The notes under the pieces: model-generated
Database searches by the model: none
Seen by the model: the letters and a program-made list of their open reading frames with translations, nothing else
What the model was told of the DNA's origin: nothing
Program-made: the position numbers and the translations under genes
Assembly: GCF_947494555.1 (NCBI RefSeq)
Contig: NZ_CANLVF010000004.1
Span: 680,572 to 744,571, forward strand
Reading direction: 5' to 3'
Source: an uncultured Roseibium sp.
Lineage (GTDB): Bacteria > Pseudomonadota > Alphaproteobacteria > Rhizobiales > Stappiaceae
Length of the DNA stretch: 64,000 nucleotides
In this document: piece after piece, positions 32,764 through 42,166 of the stretch
Position numbering within the stretch: position 1 is the stretch's first letter
Layout of the letters: each line of letters opens with the position of its first letter

Positions 32764-33954
32764 TCATTCAAGCGCAAACAATGGCTGAGGGTCCGTAAAT
32801 CCGCTGAGCTCGAATGACCCGACCGGACGGGCGCGTTCACCGCAAAGCCTGGCAACATCCTCTGTCATCAGAACATCCGAACCCGCGGACTTAGTCAGGC
32901 TCTCTATCCGTGCAGCAGCGTGAACCGTCTGACCGATGACGGAAAAGGTCAGTCTGTTCGGGACGCCGATGTTTCCAAACATGACGGAACCGACCGAGAG
33001 CGCGACCCCGGCTTGCATGGGCAGAACGTTCGATGGGTCTTCGTTGATTGCGATAAGACGTTTGCGTGTCTCATCCGCAGCCTGAATTGCATGTGCGCCG
33101 GCTTTTTTCAGGCCCTGGCCATCAAGTGGAAAGACGCCGAGGACGGCGTCTCCGATGAAGTCGAGAACTTCACCATGATTGTCGAGAATCGCCCCGGCGG
33201 TTGCTTCGAAATAAGTGTTTAGCCAAGCAAGATAGGCATCGGGTCCAAGCGCTTCCGCAATTGCAGTTGATTGGCGCATGTCGCTGAAATAAATCACGGC
33301 GTCGACAGTTTCGCCGTCACCGTGACGGATTTGTCCGTTCAGCACCTTCTTGCCGGCGTTCCTGCCCAGATAGGTTTCCGCAATTGTCCGGCTAATCTGA
33401 CTTTCGATTGTGGCCCGCGCGGCAAGCGCCAGCCGTTTCTGAATATACTCAATCGCTGAAAGGGCTTCGTCGGAAAATCCGTTTTCAGCGCGGGTCGCCC
33501 AGCTGACTATGATCCCGCTGGTCGGATAATCCTCGTTGGTAACGGGCAGATCGAAACGTGTTGGAAGAACGAGGTAGTCCGTGTATCCGGTGGCGCTCAG
33601 GCGGGTGAGAAGCGGAAACTCCTGGGGTGCATTCGAATTTGTCAATCGGCGGCGGAAACGCGGTTCTTGGTTGACCAGAACCGCTCTCACCGGGCTTTGC
33701 AGCCAGTCCTCGGTTTCTTCTTCTGAATGTGCAATGAGATCGTGCTGAAGTTCAGCGCCGCTTTCCCAGACCACGACTTCGGCTTCAATGAGCGGGTGCA
33801 GTGTCGACCAGGCCATCATTGCCCGGTCGATCGGAACATCGCATTGGCGCATCCGTTCGCACATCTGCGCAAACATCTTGGCCATGTCCGGCGAGCCAAG
33901 CGCTTGACCGATCAGCCAGTCTTCGATGTCGTCGATTTTCGCCATACTTATCAT
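32764..33954 (-). CDS. Class III adenylate/guanylate cyclase domain protein
   Basis: A 396-residue cytoplasmic protein. An N-terminal region of about 195 residues has no named domain that I recognise and probably acts as the input module. The class III cyclase domain covers about 215-390. VDAVIYFSDMRQSTAIAEAL holds the first metal Asp, EVLDFIGDAVLGVFPL the second, and GVPNRLTFSVIGQTVHAAARIE the base- and transition-state-binding segment. These features predict cAMP synthesis. A second ATG three codons in (33945) is possible, and neither has a clear Shine-Dalgarno. It lies 58 bases downstream of the glycosyltransferase 39 gene. Confidence 0.9.
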   Translation of the reverse strand: MISMAKIDDIEDWLIGQALGSPDMAKMFAQMCERMRQCDVPIDRAMMAWSTLHPLIEAEVVVWESGAELQHDLIAHSEEETEDWLQSPVRAVLVNQEPRFRRRLTNSNAPQEFPLLTRLSATGYTDYLVLPTRFDLPVTNEDYPTSGIIVSWATRAENGFSDEALSAIEYIQKRLALAARATIESQISRTIAETYLGRNAGKKVLNGQIRHGDGETVDAVIYFSDMRQSTAIAEALGPDAYLAWLNTYFEATAGAILDNHGEVLDFIGDAVLGVFPLDGQGLKKAGAHAIQAADETRKRLIAINEDPSNVLPMQAGVALSVGSVMFGNIGVPNRLTFSVIGQTVHAAARIESLTKSAGSDVLMTEDVARLCGERARPVGSFELSGFTDPQPLFALE

Positions 33955-34012
33955 GACGCCAAGTTAGTGTCCTTTTGCTGCCGTTTCCAGACGGGCGATT
34001 TCCAGTCTTCAA

Positions 34013-35518
34013 CTATCCGGCGGGTGTTTTCGCGACCGCGCCGGGTGGAATGATCAACCAGTTCACGATGACATCCGGGATGTCAGCCGCGCTCTGATAG
34101 TGGAATGTTCTGCTGCCCTGGCGGACGGCGTCCGGATAAAACCGGAGCAACTCGTTAAGCGGTGCCTCCCGGTCTCCGCGCCAGACAATCATCAGGCCGT
34201 GTTTTTCAACGTCTTCAATGTCAATCCATGGGCTCAGCGCCTGGCTATGCAGGTAAAACATGGAGGGGCGGCCCGGAGCGTGAAGCGTCACATTCGCTGC
34301 GGACCACATGTCGCCAGCGACATAGCGAAGGTCAGTTTTCTGGTCATTTTGCCAGATTGCCGCCAACTCTTCTGCGACTGATTTCGCCGGATAGTGCATC
34401 CGCGTCTGTTTCTTTTTCCAGTAGGGCTCAAGCACGGCCTGACCAAAAATCACTGCCAGGAAGATTGCCTGGATTGCAACAGCGGCGACAAATGCGCGCC
34501 GGGGATGTGACCACAGGTCGGGGAGAGACAGGTAGCGGACAGCGACAACACCTGAGAGCACAAACATCGGCGTGCCCCACATGTGTTCAAATTCATTGCC
34601 GGTCAGCGCTGAGGCGAACAACACGACGATCAGGGGAACGAAAGCAAACCAGAGCAAAAAGCGATCGCCGTGTTCAACCAGTCGAGTGTTGTTCTTCTTC
34701 AACTCTGCCCGAAGCTGTTTGAGCTGATGCCAGCCAAGGCCAGCCGCGATCGCGAGAAACAAACCGGCGTGGTTGCCGATCTGGGCGAACAGAAAATTCA
34801 GCGGATTGAACAGGTGGTCGATGACCGTCGCCGCGGATTTGCTGCGGCTGGCCGCATACTGGATTGTGAGGAAATCGGTCTGCAGCAGCCATAGAATGTG
34901 CGGAACAAGCAATACGGCACAGATCAGGGTGCATAGCCACGGGCCAAGCGTTCTGAACAGGCGGCGGGCATCAGGGAACACCAGCACGTAAAGACCGATG
35001 GTTCCTATGAGGAGGACGACAAAGTACTTGGTGTAGAGCCCGAACGCGGCGACGGCGCCCAGCAGTATCCAATCAAGTAGACGGCTGGTTTCCTGCGCGC
35101 GCAGAAAAAGCAGGATCATCGCGCCCCAGACAGGTATTTGAAGGATGTTCGGATTGAACTCCGGCATCGGCAGGGTGAAATAGAACGTCACGCTGGTCAG
35201 AATGACGGCCCAGAATGCCTGCCAGTTGTTAAGTCCCAGGCGGCGGCCGATCTGCCAAATGAACAGATACCCCAACGCGGCCGACGTCGCGCTGAGCCAG
35301 TATCCGCCGAAATAATATCCCCCGGTCATCCGGTATGTCGCCTCGAGCAGCCAAGCCTGCATCGGAGGGTGCTTGGTGTAGCCAAGCTGCAACTCGCGCC
35401 CCCAGGCAAATCCTTCGACAACGTCCAGCGGTGGCCCTGGAAATGTGAGCGTGGGTACCAGGGCATAAAGCAGCGACAGACCGGCGGCATAAAGGAGCGC
35501 AGCGCGTGTTGCTGTCAT
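34013..35518 (-). CDS. Glycosyltransferase family 39 (PMT/ArnT-like) membrane protein
   Basis: A 501-residue polytopic enzyme of the GT-C fold that uses a polyprenyl-phosphate sugar. The first extracytoplasmic loop contains DVVEGFAWGRELQLGYTKHPPM near residues 33-54, corresponding to the Asp/Glu acceptor region of ArnT-like proteins. About eleven helices follow, with a periplasmic C-terminal domain (about 360-500). It is downstream of GtrA and GT2 genes, which together give the lipid carrier sugar (GT2), its flipping (GtrA) and its transfer (this protein). The acceptor is not identified. The ribosome binding site is AGAGG. Confidence 0.88.
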   Translation of the reverse strand: MTATRAALLYAAGLSLLYALVPTLTFPGPPLDVVEGFAWGRELQLGYTKHPPMQAWLLEATYRMTGGYYFGGYWLSATSAALGYLFIWQIGRRLGLNNWQAFWAVILTSVTFYFTLPMPEFNPNILQIPVWGAMILLFLRAQETSRLLDWILLGAVAAFGLYTKYFVVLLIGTIGLYVLVFPDARRLFRTLGPWLCTLICAVLLVPHILWLLQTDFLTIQYAASRSKSAATVIDHLFNPLNFLFAQIGNHAGLFLAIAAGLGWHQLKQLRAELKKNNTRLVEHGDRFLLWFAFVPLIVVLFASALTGNEFEHMWGTPMFVLSGVVAVRYLSLPDLWSHPRRAFVAAVAIQAIFLAVIFGQAVLEPYWKKKQTRMHYPAKSVAEELAAIWQNDQKTDLRYVAGDMWSAANVTLHAPGRPSMFYLHSQALSPWIDIEDVEKHGLMIVWRGDREAPLNELLRFYPDAVRQGSRTFHYQSAADIPDVIVNWLIIPPGAVAKTPAG

Positions 35519-35556
35519 TCTGTTTTCCTCTTTGAGGTCGCTTGAATATTGTCCGC

Positions 35557-35988
35557 TCAGGACGCCGCCGGATGGTGGGCAAAGGCCCAGAGCCTGGCTC
35601 CTACGAAGGAAAAAGCCGGCACCACCGCAATTGCAAGCCAGAGACCGTAGATCTCAGGCCACGGGGCGAACGCAAGCCAAAGTGCGAGGATCGTGGAGTT
35701 GAGCGCGAACCCGCTGACGGAAATGATCAGGAACCTCGTCATGGTTTTCAATAGGGTTCCAGCCTGCCTCAAGTGGTTGAAGCTCCAGAAATAGTGCCCG
35801 CTGAAGGAGACAGCAAAGGCTGACAGAAAGCCGCAGACATTCGATGGCACGACGGCGAGAAGCCTTGTTTCGAACAAGACCGAGGCAACGACCGCGTGGG
35901 TAAGCGTTGCGAGAATGCCGATTATCGCGAATTTGCCCGCCGCTGCACCTTCCGTTTTCAGCGTTTCACGGTTCACCTTAGCCAGCAT
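35557..35988 (-). CDS. GtrA-family membrane protein, putative polyprenyl-sugar flippase
   Basis: A GtrA-like protein of about 143 residues with four helices (about 18-38, 44-64, 83-103, 110-132). Typical wording is KFAIIGILATLTHAVVAS and LSAFAVSFSGHYFWSFNHL. The ATG at 35988 overlaps the end of the GT2 gene. An ATG 17 codons earlier would place more of it within that gene. GtrA proteins are thought to move polyprenyl-phosphate sugars across the inner membrane. The position between GT2 and GT39 genes supports that role. Confidence 0.88.
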   Translation of the reverse strand: MLAKVNRETLKTEGAAAGKFAIIGILATLTHAVVASVLFETRLLAVVPSNVCGFLSAFAVSFSGHYFWSFNHLRQAGTLLKTMTRFLIISVSGFALNSTILALWLAFAPWPEIYGLWLAIAVVPAFSFVGARLWAFAHHPAAS

Positions 35989-37009
35989 CGGTGCCCTTGC
36001 CTGTCTCTGCGCCTTCCTGTTGTTCGCCTTCGATGACATCCTGCAGGATATAGACCGGCCGCTGCTTGGCTTCGTTGAAGAGCCGGGCGATATATTCCCC
36101 GATCATTCCGATCGACAGGAGCTGGACGCCAGAGAAAAACAGGAGCGCAACCATCAAGGAGGCATAGCCAGGCAGGTCCACACCAAAAATGGATGTGCGG
36201 ATTATGAGGAAAATCGCGTAGGCAAAAGCTCCGAAGGAAATTGCTGCGCCTCCGTAAAACCAAACGCGCAACGGCAGCGTCGTGAATCCGGTCAACCCAT
36301 CAAGGGCGAAATTCCAGAGTTTCCAGTAGTTAAATTTTCCGTCGCCGGCCTTGCGCGCGGGTCGTTCATAAGGAATGGCCATCGCCGGAAAACCGACCCA
36401 GGCAAACAAGCCCTTCATGAAACGATTCCGTTCGGGAAGGCGCAGGAGGGCGTCGATGACGGCCCGGTCGATCAGGCGATAGTCGCCAGCATTTGCCGGC
36501 ATGTCGATATTTGCGAGCTTGTTGAACAGTTTGTAGAACATGTTTGCGGTCGACCGCTTCAGCACCGTGTCGGACGATCTGTCGACACGAAGACCGTAGA
36601 TGACGTCGTATCCCGCACGCCAGCCGTCCAGCATCTGCAATATCAGTTCCGGCGGATCCTGAAGGTCGGCGTCCATGATGACGGTAATGTCTCCGCGCAC
36701 CGCTTCCAGACCCGCAGACAAGGCGGCTTCCTTGCCGAAGTTCCGAGAAAGGCCAAGCAATCTGCCGGGGAGACCGTTTTTGAGTTTTTCGGACAGGAAA
36801 TCTGCGGTCGTATCGCGGCTGCCGTCGTCGATGAAAACGTACTCGTAAGCAAGTCCTGTTTTCTCGAGTACGGGCCGGGTTGCCTCAAGAAAATGGCCTA
36901 TCACGTCTTCTTCGTTAAAGACGGGGACAATCACGCTCAGCAATGGATCTGCCGGTCTTGCAGTCTCCCGGCGCGAGACGTAGATTTTTGAGGCAGCCGT
37001 CTTGTTCAT
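35978..37009 (-). CDS. Family 2 glycosyltransferase, dolichyl-phosphate mannosyltransferase-like (GtrB)
   Basis: About 343 residues. The GT-A catalytic domain begins SVIVPVFNEEDVIGHFL near residue 25 and has DDGSRDTTADFL and MDADLQDPPELILQML, where DADLQDPP is the DXD-like metal site. About 85 C-terminal residues carry two membrane helices, the usual GtrB architecture. The product should be a polyprenyl-phosphate hexose. The ATG at 37009 is preferred to a TTG further upstream. The gene overlaps GtrA by 11 bases. Confidence 0.92.
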   Translation of the reverse strand: MNKTAASKIYVSRRETARPADPLLSVIVPVFNEEDVIGHFLEATRPVLEKTGLAYEYVFIDDGSRDTTADFLSEKLKNGLPGRLLGLSRNFGKEAALSAGLEAVRGDITVIMDADLQDPPELILQMLDGWRAGYDVIYGLRVDRSSDTVLKRSTANMFYKLFNKLANIDMPANAGDYRLIDRAVIDALLRLPERNRFMKGLFAWVGFPAMAIPYERPARKAGDGKFNYWKLWNFALDGLTGFTTLPLRVWFYGGAAISFGAFAYAIFLIIRTSIFGVDLPGYASLMVALLFFSGVQLLSIGMIGEYIARLFNEAKQRPVYILQDVIEGEQQEGAETGKGTDAG

Positions 37010-37144
37010 CAAGGTGTCAGGTCTGAATTGAGGCAAGGATGCTCGCCGCAACCTGCAGCAATTTCAGGAAAAAGGCCAGCCCAAGCTTTGCCTTCGGCAA
37101 GCTGTTTCACAAGTAGTCACTGCGCGCCGCACCACCGGCTCCGC

Positions 37145-38914
37145 TCATGCCGAAACCTTTTTCTCCTTGGGCTGCGTTTTTCCCAGGATCTCCTTCTGAC
37201 GCTTTGCCTTCGCGACGGCCTCTTTGGCGGCATCGTTGAGATTGAAGATTTCAAGATTTTCACCTTCTGCGTCAGTCACCGGCTGAATGGCGAAATCCGT
37301 GTAGTTTGCGCCTTGAGGATCTCTCTGGATCCGCTTTCTCAGTTTGTGAATTTTCCATCCGTAGTGACCGAAACGGAGGTATTTCACCAGGCTTTCAAAT
37401 GCAAATGCAGGATAGTGAAGCGCAGCGGGCCAGCGCTTGAAGCCCGGTCTGCGCTGGCGCCGGTCCTTGTATCTGAAATAGCCGCATTGCTGCGGGTGCA
37501 CGCCCTCGAAGCGCATCGCGCCGTAAATCTGCAGGCAGAGCCGCCAGACCCTGACGGGCTTGATGCCATAGGCCACATTCCGGCGCATCAGTGTCTCGAC
37601 ATGTGCGTCCGTGTAGTACCAGTCCCAGATGTCCCGGTAGGTCTGCTGCCAAACCTCGGCGCTCATGACCGGATGCTCGCACGTGGTGTGTTCCAGGTCG
37701 TACCGGTTGAGGTCGGGATCGAGCCATGTTCCCTTTTCGTAGAGTTTCTGATGGTCCTCGGAGCCCGGCAACGGGGTGAGCATGGTGAACTCAAGCATGT
37801 CGACCGGCAATTCCCGCTGAATGATCTCGATGTCGCGGCGAATGCTTTCAGGCGTGTCGTTCGGCAGGCCCATGATGAAACCGGCATAGGTTATGATCCC
37901 GGCCTCTTTCCAGAGCTGAAACATCTTCCGGTATTCGGTGATGCGGTTCTGCCCCTTCTTCATGTGGGCGAGGTTTTCGGGGTTGATGCTTTCCAGCCCG
38001 ATAAAAACATGGGTGCAGCCGGCGCGTGCCGCCTTGTCGACAAAGCCCGGCAGGCGGTGCGCGAGCGTGTCGATCTGGATCAGGAAATGAATGCGGATCC
38101 CATCCTGTTCCTTCAGCTCGATGATGCGGTCGAAAATCGGCTCCCAGTTCTTGTTGCGGGCAAAGTTGTCGTCGGTGATGAAGAAGGACGTGATGCCCTG
38201 CGCGTGGTTGGCCCTGATCAGATTCTCGATATCGTCCGCGTCCCGCCAGCGCGACTTCCTGCCCTGCACGTTGATGATCGTGCAGAAGGAGCACTGGAAC
38301 GGACACCCGCGTCCCGCATCGAAAGAGGAAAGGCTGCCATCGTATTTGCGCACAATGGACTGAGGCAGCAACGGCGGCACCTGCTGCTGCAGTCCCGGCA
38401 GATCGTGCATCACGTTGTAGACCGGCTTCAAACGACAATCTGCGGCTTCTTTCAGGAGCGTTTCGAAGTGTTCTTCGGCTTCTCCAGCAAACAGAACCAC
38501 GCCCATGTCTATTGCTTCCTGAAGGTCGCTTGGGATGTCCTTCAGCATGGACAGGCACCCGGAGACGTGAAACCCGCCCATGAGCACGGTTACGTTTTCG
38601 CTCCTGAGCTGCTGCGCAATATCCAGCGCTCTTGGAAACTGGTTTGATTGAACGCCTACCAGACACACAATCCCGCGACCGTCTCTGGTCCTTTCTATGA
38701 TCTGGCGGAGCGGGACGCGCATCGTCATTTCATCATAGGCGTCGACGGCAATATCCGTATCTTCACCGAGGACTTTGCGCGCAGAACAATCCTGCGCAAT
38801 GGCGTAAAGACAAGCCATTGAATTTGAGGGGATCCAGGCTTTCCACCATTGCAACACATAGCCGTCATCGTCGTAGTGGGACGGCTTGATGATTTCGATA
38901 TGAAACTTACCCAT
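37145..38914 (-). CDS. B12-binding radical SAM protein
   Basis: A 589-residue enzyme. The N-terminal 165 residues form a B12-binding-like domain (IVCLVGVQSNQFPRALDIAQ, GGFHVSGCLSM). The radical SAM core (about 190-440) has CPFQCSFC, the CxxxCxxC triad for the 4Fe-4S cluster and SAM. A C-terminal 140-residue region has hydrophobic helices and a charged end. This build is shared by class B radical SAM methylases and by enzymes of hopanoid and lipid modification. The exact reaction is open. It is upstream of and parallel to the GT2-GtrA-GT39 genes with a 135-base gap and may belong to the same pathway. Confidence 0.87.
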   Translation of the reverse strand: MGKFHIEIIKPSHYDDDGYVLQWWKAWIPSNSMACLYAIAQDCSARKVLGEDTDIAVDAYDEMTMRVPLRQIIERTRDGRGIVCLVGVQSNQFPRALDIAQQLRSENVTVLMGGFHVSGCLSMLKDIPSDLQEAIDMGVVLFAGEAEEHFETLLKEAADCRLKPVYNVMHDLPGLQQQVPPLLPQSIVRKYDGSLSSFDAGRGCPFQCSFCTIINVQGRKSRWRDADDIENLIRANHAQGITSFFITDDNFARNKNWEPIFDRIIELKEQDGIRIHFLIQIDTLAHRLPGFVDKAARAGCTHVFIGLESINPENLAHMKKGQNRITEYRKMFQLWKEAGIITYAGFIMGLPNDTPESIRRDIEIIQRELPVDMLEFTMLTPLPGSEDHQKLYEKGTWLDPDLNRYDLEHTTCEHPVMSAEVWQQTYRDIWDWYYTDAHVETLMRRNVAYGIKPVRVWRLCLQIYGAMRFEGVHPQQCGYFRYKDRRQRRPGFKRWPAALHYPAFAFESLVKYLRFGHYGWKIHKLRKRIQRDPQGANYTDFAIQPVTDAEGENLEIFNLNDAAKEAVAKAKRQKEILGKTQPKEKKVSA

Positions 38915-39283
38915 TCTGCACGGCCTCGCTATCGCGTATGGCTTTGCAGCTCAACCGGACGCAGCACTTATTGGTCTTGTTGTCGCCTAAACCGAGAACC
39001 CAAACCCACATGTTCCGTTGGTGACGTAGGGTAATGCATGCTCATATCCGACACAACAATTTGCCTCCGTAGCTCCGCTACGGTCGAGCAATAGGAGTTG
39101 TTCTTGTAGCAAGTTCTTTTTGGAGTTGTTTCGAGACAGTGGCCGAATGAGATGCTTTCGGAAGAGGGCACGGCAAGGATAAGCAAGCTGCAAATCAATG
39201 GTGCCTCGGGTGGCGCTGCATCAGCTGATCCGTTGCAAGACGAATACACCGCGTAGCCGGGTCGTGGCCGAAGAGGTGTAGAC
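38915..39283. other. Intergenic interval with a stable stem-loop
   Basis: About 370 bases between the radical SAM start and the secA terminator. No convincing gene. A 7-bp stem CCGTAGC/GCTACGG with a 3-nt loop at 39067-39083 is flanked by TTGC/GCAA (39061-39064, 39088-39091), giving a compact folded element. Role unknown; a small RNA or a repeat cannot be excluded. Confidence 0.4.
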
Positions 39284-39313
39284 GAAAAAAGCGGCGCACT
39301 ATGGCGCCGCTTT
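39284..39313 (-). terminator. Rho-independent terminator of secA
   Basis: AAAGCGGCGC and GCGCCGCTTT form a 10-bp stem. On the minus strand it is followed by TTTTTTCG, 28 bases past the secA stop. Confidence 0.93.
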
Positions 39314-39340
39314 GAGAGTTTCTCGTTCAAAGTATGTCGG

Positions 39341-42115
39341 TCAGTTAAGCGCGCCGTGGCAGTGCTTGTATTTTTTGCCTGATCCGCACGGGCAAAGCTC
39401 GTTGCGACCGACCTTGCCCCATGTCGACGGTTCTTGCGGATCCCGTTCGCCTGGTGGGACCGATCTGAGCTGCGCATCGGCCACTGCCATTTCATCTTCC
39501 CCGGTGGTCGGGTCGATGTGGTGCGCATGCATTTCGGGCTGCTCCGGCATCTGCGGAGGCTGTTCCGTAACAAGTTCAACACGCAGCAACTGTGCAGTCG
39601 TCATCTGGCGAAGCTGTGCGAGCATGGATTCGAACAGCGTAAATGCCTCTGTTTTGTACTCCTGAAGCGGATCGCGCTGCGCATAACCGCGGAACCCGAC
39701 GACCGACCGCAGATGGTCAAGGTTGGCCAGGTGTTCACGCCACAGATTGTCCAGTGTCTGAAGCAAGATGGCCTTTTCGACCTGGCGCATGATGTCGGGT
39801 GTGTATTTGGCAACCTTCTGAGCCATGGCCTCGTCGGCTGTCCGGCGCAGGCGATCTTTCACTTCTTCTTCCGCAATACCCTCTTCAGCCGCCCAGTCCT
39901 TAACCGGAAGATCCATGTTCAGGTATTTCTGGACCTCCTCCTGCAGGCCTTCGGTGTCCCATTGTTCCGGATAGGCTTTTTCCGGAATATGGGCAGCAAC
40001 GAGATCATCGATCACGTCGTGGCGCATGTCGTTCACGGCATCCTGGATCGCTTCGCTGTCCATCAATTCGATACGCTGCTCGAAAACCACCTTCCGCTGG
40101 TCGTTCATCACATCATCGAATTTCAGCAGGTTTTTGCGGATGTCGAAGTTGCGGGCTTCAACTTTCTGCTGCGCCTTTTCCAGCGCCTTGTTGATCCAGG
40201 GATGGATGATGGCTTCGCCTTCTTCCAGACCGAGCTTCTGAAGCATGGAATCCATGCGCTCGGATCCGAAGATGCGCATCAGGTCATCCTGCAGCGACAG
40301 GAAAAACTTCGAGTGGCCTGGGTCGCCCTGGCGGCCCGAACGTCCGCGAAGCTGGTTGTCGATCCGCCGGCTTTCATGGCGCTCTGTGCCGATCACATAG
40401 AGACCGCCAGCGTTCAGGGCCTTGTCCTTAAGTGCTTCGACCTCGGAACGAATCTTGGCTTCCTTGGCAGAGCGCTCCGCGCCTTCCGGCATGTCTCCGA
40501 GTTCCATCGAAATCTGCATGTCGGCGTTGCCGCCGAGCTGAATGTCGGTGCCGCGGCCTGCCATGTTGGTTGCAATGGTGACGGCGCCCGGCAGACCGGC
40601 CTGGGCAACGATGAAAGCTTCCTGCTCGTGGTATCTCGCGTTCAGAACCGCGAAGATCTTGGATTTGCCGCCCTCTTTCTTCTGAGCGGCCGCAAAGGCA
40701 GCCGGGTCGCTGAGGTCAATCTGCTTGTAGCCGTGCTTTTTTAACAATTCTGCGAGGAATTCGGATTTTTCGATCGACGTGGTGCCGACCAGAATGGGTT
40801 GCCCGCGCTCCTTGCAGTCATCGATCAACATGGCGATCGCGTTGAACTTTTCCTGGACGGTCCGGTAGACCTCGTCGTCGTCGTCGATGCGTTTAACGGT
40901 CACGTTGGTCGGAATTTCAACGACCTCTAGCTTATAGATGTCCGCAAATTCATCGGCTTCGGTTGCTGCGGTGCCGGTCATGCCGGCGAGCTTTTCATAC
41001 ATGCGGAAGTAGTTCTGGAACGTGATCGACGCGAGCGTCTGGTTCTCAGGCTGTATACGAACCTTTTCGCGTGCCTCAAGCGACTGATGCAGACCTTCCG
41101 AGAAACGGCGGCCGGGCATCATGCGACCGGTGAATTCATCGATGATCACCACTTCGCCGTTGCGCACAATGTAGTCCTTGTCGCGCTGGAAGAGCTTGTG
41201 TGCCTTCAGAGACTGTTGCAGGTGGTGAACGATCGAGACGTTCTCGACGTCATAAAGCGAGTCACCTTTCAGGAGATCCGCTTCTCTAAGCAGTTCTTCG
41301 AGCTTTTCGTTTCCGGCCTCGGTGAAGCTCGCAGATCGTTGCTTTTCGTCGAGCTCGTAGTCTTCTTCCGTCAAGAGCGGGATAAAAGCGTCAACCGTGT
41401 TGTAGAACTCCGAACGGTCTTCCAGCGGTCCCGAAATAATCAACGGTGTCCGTGCTTCATCAACCAGGATCGAGTCGACTTCGTCGACGATCGCAAACGA
41501 ATGGTCGCGTTGCACCATTGACGCACGATCGTGCTTCATGTTGTCGCGCAGGTAGTCAAATCCGAATTCGTTGTTGGTGCCGTAGGTCACATCCGCGTCA
41601 TAGGCCGCACGGCGTTCATCGTCGGAAAGGCCATGGGTGATGCAGCCGACGGTCAGGCCGAGAAACTTGTAGACCTGCCCCATCCATTCGCTGTCACGTT
41701 GGGCGAGGTAGTCGTTCACGGTGACCACGTGAACACCGTTACCCGTCAAGGCATTCAGATAAACGGGTGCGGTCGCGACCAGCGTCTTGCCTTCACCTGT
41801 CCGCATTTCAGCGATCTGCCCGGAATTGAGGACCATGCCGCCAATGAGCTGGACGTCGTAGTGCCGCTGCCCGAGTGCGCGCTTTGCAGCTTCACGCACC
41901 GTCGCAAAGGCAGGAACAAGAATGTCCTCGATGCTTGCGCCGTTTTGCAATTGGCCACGGAAGTCGTCTGTGCGGGCCTTCAGAGCCTCGTCGGACAACG
42001 CCTGAACTTCCGGCTCAAGGGCGTTGATTTCGTCAACTCTTGACCGAAATGTCTTGATCTTCCGGTCGTTCGCCGAACCGAAAAGCTTACGTGCTAATGC
42101 GCCAAGGCCGGCCAT
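39341..42115 (-). CDS. secA: Preprotein translocase subunit SecA
   Basis: A 924-residue motor ATPase that drives Sec export at SecYEG. Order: NBD1 with Walker A MRTGEGKTL near residue 105, the preprotein cross-linking domain, NBD2 with GRGTDIQLGG and QLRGRSGRQGDPG near 570-650, the helical scaffold and wing, then a Zn-binding tail CPCGSGKKYKHCHG at the C-terminus for SecB or phospholipid contact. The ATG at 42115 (MAGLGALARKLFG) matches the family N-terminus and has GGAAGGA 10 nt upstream. An ORF extension of 18 codons is not used. It is divergent from the parvulin gene. A hairpin lies just before its ribosome binding site. Confidence 0.97.
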   Translation of the reverse strand: MAGLGALARKLFGSANDRKIKTFRSRVDEINALEPEVQALSDEALKARTDDFRGQLQNGASIEDILVPAFATVREAAKRALGQRHYDVQLIGGMVLNSGQIAEMRTGEGKTLVATAPVYLNALTGNGVHVVTVNDYLAQRDSEWMGQVYKFLGLTVGCITHGLSDDERRAAYDADVTYGTNNEFGFDYLRDNMKHDRASMVQRDHSFAIVDEVDSILVDEARTPLIISGPLEDRSEFYNTVDAFIPLLTEEDYELDEKQRSASFTEAGNEKLEELLREADLLKGDSLYDVENVSIVHHLQQSLKAHKLFQRDKDYIVRNGEVVIIDEFTGRMMPGRRFSEGLHQSLEAREKVRIQPENQTLASITFQNYFRMYEKLAGMTGTAATEADEFADIYKLEVVEIPTNVTVKRIDDDDEVYRTVQEKFNAIAMLIDDCKERGQPILVGTTSIEKSEFLAELLKKHGYKQIDLSDPAAFAAAQKKEGGKSKIFAVLNARYHEQEAFIVAQAGLPGAVTIATNMAGRGTDIQLGGNADMQISMELGDMPEGAERSAKEAKIRSEVEALKDKALNAGGLYVIGTERHESRRIDNQLRGRSGRQGDPGHSKFFLSLQDDLMRIFGSERMDSMLQKLGLEEGEAIIHPWINKALEKAQQKVEARNFDIRKNLLKFDDVMNDQRKVVFEQRIELMDSEAIQDAVNDMRHDVIDDLVAAHIPEKAYPEQWDTEGLQEEVQKYLNMDLPVKDWAAEEGIAEEEVKDRLRRTADEAMAQKVAKYTPDIMRQVEKAILLQTLDNLWREHLANLDHLRSVVGFRGYAQRDPLQEYKTEAFTLFESMLAQLRQMTTAQLLRVELVTEQPPQMPEQPEMHAHHIDPTTGEDEMAVADAQLRSVPPGERDPQEPSTWGKVGRNELCPCGSGKKYKHCHGALN

Positions 42116-42135
42116 GCGGCGGTCCTTCCCTACCA

Positions 42136-42166
42136 GGCGGCACCAAGTGGCAATCTGGTGCCCGCC
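42136..42166 (-). promoter_or_regulatory. Stem-loop in the secA leader
   Basis: GGCGGGCACCA and TGGTGCCGCC (minus strand) pair over about 10 bp with one bulge and a 10-nt loop, immediately 5' to the Shine-Dalgarno of secA. It may affect secA translation, as leader structures do in E. coli through SecM, but no SecM-like peptide is evident. Confidence 0.4.

Noticed and set aside
38968..39582. 204-codon minus-strand frame overlapping secA's end
   Set aside because: It overlaps the true secA frame and its terminator, has Arg/Ser/Thr-heavy composition and no recognisable family.
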